Notes under the pieces: generated by a model | The model's input: only the letters and a program-made list of their open reading frames with translations | Told to the model about the DNA's origin: nothing | The model's database searches: none | Part shown: in pieces, positions 13,161 to 16,698 of the stretch | Numbering within the stretch: position 1 is the stretch's first letter | How the letters are laid out: each line of letters starts with the position of its first letter | NCBI GenBank assembly: GCA_964643485.1 | Contig: CAZXRA010000243.1 | Span: 1 to 16,698 of the forward strand | Direction: 5' to 3' | DNA from: Iamia sp964643485 | GTDB lineage: Bacteria; Actinomycetota; Acidimicrobiia; Acidimicrobiales; Iamiaceae | DNA: 16,698 nt | Made by a program: the position numbers and the translations under genes

Positions 13161-13621
13161 CCGCCACCTCTCCGACGTCCCCGGCCTTCGTCACCCGTGA
13201 CGAGTCCGGTGCCCCCGCCCCCGAGCCGGCGATCATCCGCGACCTCGTCCGCCGGGGCCTCAAGGTGTCCCCCCTCGTGCTCCTGGTGGGCCTCCTGGGC
13301 TGGAACCTCGAAGGCCTGGCCTCGACCGCCCTGGCCCTGGCCCTCGTGCTGGTCAACTTCGTGGTCGCCGCCGCCCTCCAGGCCTGGGCCGCCCGCATCA
13401 GCTACGGGCTGGTCATGGGCGTGGCCCTGTTCGGCTTCCTCGTCCGGCTCGGCGTCATCTCCGGCGTGGTCCTCCTCGTGGGCGACCAGCCGTGGATCGC
13501 CCCGCTGCCCCTCGGCCTCACCCTGGTGATCGGCCACCTCGGCCTCCTGATCTGGGAGACCCGGTTCGTCTCTGCCTCCCTGGCCTTCCCCGGCCTCAAG
13601 CCCGACCTCGTGAAGGAGTAG
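13157..13621 (+). CDS. atpI: ATP synthase subunit I (AtpI-like)
   Basis: A 154-aa membrane protein with a polar N-terminus of about 35 residues and four hydrophobic segments (about 36-50, 52-74, 83-108, 115-135), including RISYGLVMGVALFGFLVRLG, a layout typical of AtpI. AtpI is an assembly helper encoded at the start of F-ATPase operons and is not part of the finished enzyme. GTG 13157 overlaps the atpZ stop by 4 bases (GTGA). The end of the gene supplies AAGGAG (13613-13618), which serves as ribosome-binding site for atpB. Sequence conservation in this family is low, so the call rests on topology and position. Confidence 0.85.
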   Translation: MTATSPTSPAFVTRDESGAPAPEPAIIRDLVRRGLKVSPLVLLVGLLGWNLEGLASTALALALVLVNFVVAAALQAWAARISYGLVMGVALFGFLVRLGVISGVVLLVGDQPWIAPLPLGLTLVIGHLGLLIWETRFVSASLAFPGLKPDLVKE

Positions 13622-13628
13622 CGCCGAC

Positions 13629-14390
13629 GTGTTCGCGCTGGAGTTCCCCCCCCTCGGTCACATCGTGGACTGGCCCGGCTTCTTCGGAGAGGGCGAGATC
13701 TACGAGTTCAACAAGGTCGCTCTGATCTACATGTTCGCCCTGGCGTTCACGTTGATCATCTTCACGCTGGGGAACAAGAAGCAGCTCGTCCCGACCGGGG
13801 CCCAGAACCTGGCCGAGATCTCGGTCGAGTTCGTGGAGCAGCAGCTCATCGAGCCCACCATCGGGCACACCGACCGCAAGTGGCTGCCGCCCTTCATGCT
13901 GTCGCTGTTCTTCTTCATCTTCTTCACCAACATCTTCGAGGTCATCCCGGTCATCCAGATGCCGGCCTCGGCCCGCATCGCCCTGCCGATGTTCCTCGCC
14001 CTGCTCTGCTACGTGATCTACCACGGGGCGGGGTTCAAGGAGCACGGCCTCGGCTACATCAAGGCCGCCCTGGTGCCGCCCGGCGTGCCCGCCGCCCTGC
14101 TGCTGCTGGTGGTGCCCATCGAGTTCGTCTCGAAGTTCCTCGTGCAGCCGTTCAGCCACACGGTGCGTCTCTTCGCCAACCTCCTGGCCGGCCACATCCT
14201 GCTCGTCACCTTCGCCGTGCTCTCCTCCGGCCTGGTGATCACCGAGTGGTACGCCGTCTTCCTCCCCCTTCCCGCCTTCGCGGTGATCTTCTTCACCGCC
14301 TTCGAGGTGTTGGTGTCGTTCCTGCAGGCCTACGTGTTCACGCTGCTCTTCGGCGTGTACTTCGGTTCGGCCATCAGCCACGACCACTGA
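13629..14390 (+). CDS. atpB: ATP synthase F0 subunit a
   Basis: The membrane stator subunit that forms the proton half-channels next to the c-ring. The 253-aa product starts MFALEFPPLGHIVDWPGFF, an actinobacterial-style N-terminus. The essential Arg is Arg180 in HTVRLFANLLAGH. Nine residues on is His189, where E. coli has Glu219. In the last helix Glu226 (TAFEVLVSFLQAY) stands where E. coli has His245, and Gln233 matches Gln252. This His/Glu swap is also known from mitochondria and other bacteria and keeps the charge pair. GTG 13629 has AAGGAG 10 nt upstream, inside the end of atpI. Confidence 0.97.
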   Translation: MFALEFPPLGHIVDWPGFFGEGEIYEFNKVALIYMFALAFTLIIFTLGNKKQLVPTGAQNLAEISVEFVEQQLIEPTIGHTDRKWLPPFMLSLFFFIFFTNIFEVIPVIQMPASARIALPMFLALLCYVIYHGAGFKEHGLGYIKAALVPPGVPAALLLLVVPIEFVSKFLVQPFSHTVRLFANLLAGHILLVTFAVLSSGLVITEWYAVFLPLPAFAVIFFTAFEVLVSFLQAYVFTLLFGVYFGSAISHDH

Positions 14391-14440
14391 CCCACCTGTC
14401 CTCTTCAAACCCCACCAGCACAGAAGGAACCTGAGCCAAC

Positions 14441-14671
14441 ATGCTCCTCGCAGAGATCAGCAACAAGGGCCTGGCGGCCCTCACCTACGGCCTCGGCGCC
14501 ATCGGCCCGGGCATCGGCATCGGCTACCTCGTGGGCCAGTCGGTCCAGGCCATGGCCCGCCAGCCCGAGGCGGCCGGCATGGTGCGCACCACCATGTTCC
14601 TCGGCATCGCCTTCGTGGAGGCCCTGGCCCTCATCGGCTTCGTGGTCTTCTTCCTCGGCCAGGGCAACTGA
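14441..14671 (+). CDS. atpE: ATP synthase F0 subunit c
   Basis: The 76-aa hairpin protein that builds the rotating ring. Helix 1 holds the glycine motif LGAIGPGIGIGYLVG (18-32), the loop is ARQPEAAG (39-46), and the proton-carrying carboxylate is Glu60 in AFVEALALIGFVV. Sodium-type rings have Gln in helix 1 and Ser or Thr after the Glu. Here the matching positions are Ile27 and Ala61, so it should use protons. AAGGA (14424-14428) lies 12 nt before ATG 14441. A perfect palindrome starts 2 nt after the stop. Confidence 0.97.
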   Translation: MLLAEISNKGLAALTYGLGAIGPGIGIGYLVGQSVQAMARQPEAAGMVRTTMFLGIAFVEALALIGFVVFFLGQGN

Positions 14672-14673
14672 TC

Positions 14674-14689
14674 CTGTCCTCGAGGACAG
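14674..14689. promoter_or_regulatory. Perfect 16-bp palindrome between atpE and atpF
   Basis: CTGTCCTCGAGGACAG can fold as a 6-bp stem with a TCGA loop. It lies between the atpE stop (14671) and the atpF ribosome-binding site AAAGGA (14692-14697). It may stabilise the upstream atpE message or hold back atpF initiation, as c is needed in many more copies than b. It could also bind a dimeric protein. Confidence 0.5.
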
Positions 14690-14703
14690 AGAAAGGACTG
14701 CGC

Positions 14704-15399
14704 ATGCGCCGCATCCGTCTGCTGCTCGCAGCCGTCGCTGCTCTGCTCGCCGTCTTCGCCTTCACCTCCCCCGCCGGCGCCGCCGGTGAGGGAGTGGTCG
14801 GCGAGGTGATCCACGAGGCCGAGGAGAACGGGGCCACCCACTCCGACGCCGAGTGCATCGAGATCCTCGCCGAGGGCGGGTCCATCGACGAGTGCCGGGC
14901 TGCTCCCAGCCCGATCCTTCCCGAGATCAACGAGATCATCTGGGGCGCCTTCGGCTTCCTGGTCGTCTTCGGTGCCCTCTACTGGAAGGGCTACCCGGCC
15001 ATCAAGAAGACGATGAACGAGCGGACCGAGAAGATCCGCGCTGACATCGAGGGGGCCGAGTCGGCCCGGACCGAGGCCGAGCAGGTCAAGGCCACCTACG
15101 AGGCCCAGCTCGTCGACGCCAAGACCGAGGCCAACCGCATCATCGAGGAGGCCCGCCAGGACGCCGACGCCGTGCGCACCGAGCGGATCGCCGCCATCGA
15201 CGGCGAGATCGCCGAGATGCGCCAGCGGGCCGCGGCCGAGGTCGAGGCGTCCAAGGCCCAGGCCATGGCCGACCTCCGCGGGGAGATCACCTCCATCGCC
15301 CTCGGTGCCGCCGAGCGGGTCGTCGAGCGGAACCTCGACGACGCCACCAACCGGGCCCTCATCGACTCCTACATCGACTCGGTGGGGGCGAACAACTGA
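14704..15399 (+). CDS. atpF: ATP synthase F0 subunit b with N-terminal signal peptide and exported segment
   Basis: The peripheral stalk subunit that links F0 to F1. The 231-aa product is longer than the usual 155-185. It begins with a signal-peptide-like stretch (MRRIRLLLAAVAALLAVFAF, then TSPAGAA|GEG, possible cut near 27). An acidic segment of about 45 residues follows with two cysteines, Cys51 and Cys64 (DAECIEILAEGG, IDECRAAPSP). Only then comes the normal b-type membrane helix (about 75-95, INEIIWGAFGFLVVFGALYW) and the long charged coiled coil RTEKIRADIEGAESARTEAE onward. ATG 14704 has AAAGGA 6 nt upstream, so the extension is translated. Its stop overlaps the atpH start (TGATG). Confidence 0.95.
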   Translation: MRRIRLLLAAVAALLAVFAFTSPAGAAGEGVVGEVIHEAEENGATHSDAECIEILAEGGSIDECRAAPSPILPEINEIIWGAFGFLVVFGALYWKGYPAIKKTMNERTEKIRADIEGAESARTEAEQVKATYEAQLVDAKTEANRIIEEARQDADAVRTERIAAIDGEIAEMRQRAAAEVEASKAQAMADLRGEITSIALGAAERVVERNLDDATNRALIDSYIDSVGANN

Positions 15400-15986
15400 T
15401 GGCCGAGGATGGGCGTGTCGAGGACGGGCGCAGCCCGTCCGCCGCTAGGGCGGCGGGTGGGGTCGGAGGACGTACCGAGGCCTACGCCACGGCCTTCGCC
15501 GCCGTGATCGGCGTCGAGGACACTCTGGGCGAGGTGGAGGACGAGCTCTTCCGGTTCGCCCGCGTCCTCGAGGGCAACGACGAGCTGCTCTCCACCCTGG
15601 CCGATCCCCACATCGAGCCCGCCCGCCGGCATCAGGTCGTGGTCGACCTGCTCGGCGGCAAGGCCCAGCCCGCCACCATCAACCTGGTGGGTCTGGTGGT
15701 CGGCACCGGTCGGGTTCGCGAATTGCCGGACATCGTCGACGCTCTCGTCTCCCTCCGGGCCGCGGCCCGGGAGAAGGCGGTGGCCGAGGTGCGTTCCTCC
15801 ATCGCTCTCTCCGACGAGCAGACCGCCCGCCTGGCCGAGGCCCTCGGTCGGGCCACGGGCAAGAACGTCGAGGTGAAGGTCATCGTCGACCCCACCGTGC
15901 AGGGCGGCCTGGTCGCCCAGGTCGGCGACACCGTCATCGACGGCTCCGTCCGCCGCCGCCTCGAGCAGCTCCGCGCTGCTCTCTAG
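15399..15986 (+). CDS. atpH: ATP synthase F1 subunit delta
   Basis: The 195-aa subunit joins the top of F1 to the b stalk. The family core begins near residue 25 (RTEAYATAFAAVIGVED) and ends with the signature VDPTVQGGLVAQVGDTVIDG then SVRRRLEQLRAAL. The first 24 residues are a low-complexity extension rich in Gly, Ala and Arg, and its DNA forms two hairpins (15422-15453). ATG 15399 overlaps the atpF stop by one base, and no other in-frame start lies before the core, so the extension seems genuine. atpA follows after 67 bp with its own ribosome-binding site. Confidence 0.95.
   Translation: MAEDGRVEDGRSPSAARAAGGVGGRTEAYATAFAAVIGVEDTLGEVEDELFRFARVLEGNDELLSTLADPHIEPARRHQVVVDLLGGKAQPATINLVGLVVGTGRVRELPDIVDALVSLRAAAREKAVAEVRSSIALSDEQTARLAEALGRATGKNVEVKVIVDPTVQGGLVAQVGDTVIDGSVRRRLEQLRAAL
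15422..15453 (+). other. Overlapping hairpins within the first codons of atpH
   Basis: GGACGGGC (15422-15429), loop GCA, GCCCGTCC (15433-15440) is a perfect 8-bp stem. CCGCC (15439-15443), loop GCTAG, GGCGG (15449-15453) forms a second stem sharing two bases with the first. Both lie inside the atpH N-terminal extension. Confidence 0.6.
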
Positions 15987-16053
15987 GCCCTCAACCACGT
16001 CACCACCCTCCGCGCCGGCCTCCCGCCGGAGCGAAACCTCAGGAAGCGAGCCG

Positions 16054-16698
16054 ATGGCTGAGCTCACCATCACCACCGAAGACATCACCGCCGCCCTCCG
16101 CAAGAGCCTCGAGGGCTTCACCCCCGACGTTTCCGCCGCGCAGGTGGGCCGGGTCATCGAGGTGGGCGACGGCATCGCCCGCGTCGAGGGCCTCCCCGAC
16201 TGCGCCGTGAACGAGATGCTCTCCTTCGCCGACGGCACCATCGGTCTGGCCCTGAACCTCGACGAGGATTCCATCGGCGCCGTCGTCCTGGGTGACGTGG
16301 ACAAGATCGCCGAGGGTCAGGCCGTCCGGGCCACCGGCGAGATCCTCTCCGTCCCCTGCGGTGACGGACTGCTGGGTCGGGTCGTCAACACCCTGGGCGA
16401 GCCGGTCGATGGCAAGGGCCCGCTCACCAACGTGAGCACCCGGCGCATGGAGGTCCAGGCCCCCGGGATCATGGGCCGCAAGCCCGTGCACGAGCCCCTC
16501 CAGACCGGCATCAAGGCCATCGACGCCATGACGCCGATCGGCCGGGGTCAGCGCGAGCTCATCATCGGCGACCGCAAGACGGGCAAGACCACCGTCGCCA
16601 TCGACACGATCCTGAACCAGAAGGGTCTCGGGGTGAAGTGCGTCTACGTGGCGATCGGGCAGAAGGCCTCGACTGTCGCCCAGACCGTCGCCACCCTC
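16054..16698 (+). CDS. atpA: ATP synthase F1 subunit alpha, N-terminal part (cut by window end)
   Basis: The non-catalytic nucleotide-binding subunit of F1. The frame from ATG 16054 is open to the last base, and 215 residues are visible. It starts MAELTITTEDITAALRKSLE. The beta-barrel domain includes QVGRVIEVGDGIARVEGLPD and LNLDEDSIGAVVLGD. After RRMEVQAPGIMGRKPVHEPL and GIKAIDAMTPIGRGQRELII comes the P-loop GDRKTGKT at 172-179. AGGA (16041-16044) lies 9 nt upstream. Its place after atpH is the standard order, and atpG, atpD and atpC should follow outside the window. Confidence 0.97.
   Translation, partial: MAELTITTEDITAALRKSLEGFTPDVSAAQVGRVIEVGDGIARVEGLPDCAVNEMLSFADGTIGLALNLDEDSIGAVVLGDVDKIAEGQAVRATGEILSVPCGDGLLGRVVNTLGEPVDGKGPLTNVSTRRMEVQAPGIMGRKPVHEPLQTGIKAIDAMTPIGRGQRELIIGDRKTGKTTVAIDTILNQKGLGVKCVYVAIGQKASTVAQTVATL

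Noticed and set aside
14441..14671. Sodium-driven c-ring
   Set aside because: The Gln of helix 1 and the Ser/Thr after the key Glu are absent (Ile27 and Ala61 here), which indicates proton use.

Overview
The window is about 16.7 kb of very GC-rich, gene-dense DNA. It carries a conserved actinobacterial housekeeping neighbourhood: rho - rpmE - prfA - prmC - sua5/tsaC - (wecA, glyA, rpiB, low-molecular-weight PTP) - ATP synthase operon. From memory, Mycobacterium and Streptomyces keep the same gene set between rho and atpB, and Bacillus subtilis keeps a related one. The extra hypothetical genes, the atpZ-atpI pair, the exported-looking b subunit and apparent leaderless promoters suggest a deep-branching actinobacterium, probably in or near Acidimicrobiia. 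That placement is inference.

Left part (1-6162, + strand): the 3' part of rho, rpmE, an unrecognised 333-aa protein, a DUF3817-like membrane protein, a charged 142-aa hypothetical protein, then prfA, prmC, a YrdC-type threonylcarbamoyl-AMP synthase, and a 58-aa two-helix membrane protein.

Middle part (6298-9920, - strand): a compact operon read right to left, LMW phosphatase -> rpiB -> glyA -> wecA-type sugar-phosphate transferase. Relatives usually carry these genes in line with prfA and atp, so this looks like an in-place inversion. A 50-bp palindrome lies at its left edge. A divergent thiolase-like gene that lacks the catalytic cysteines lies at its right edge.

Right part (11560-16698): a coiled-coil hypothetical protein, a convergent zinc-ribbon protein, and the ATP synthase operon atpZ-atpI-atpB-atpE-atpF-atpH-atpA (atpA is cut by the window end). 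Residues in a and c predict a proton-type enzyme. The b subunit has an unusual N-terminal signal peptide and a small two-cysteine extracytoplasmic segment.

The most unusual material is between the genes. Two families of long-armed palindromic repeats (three 45-bp cores; two 47-bp cores) and one single 50-bp palindrome sit in intergenic gaps. Several genes have a TANNNT -10 box 6-7 nt before the first codon, the mark of leaderless mRNAs. One such case points to a small leader ORF that overlaps the wecA start, and another to a possible AUC start codon for the phosphatase. I see no CRISPR array, tRNA, rRNA, insertion sequence or phage gene, and no clear new multi-gene system.
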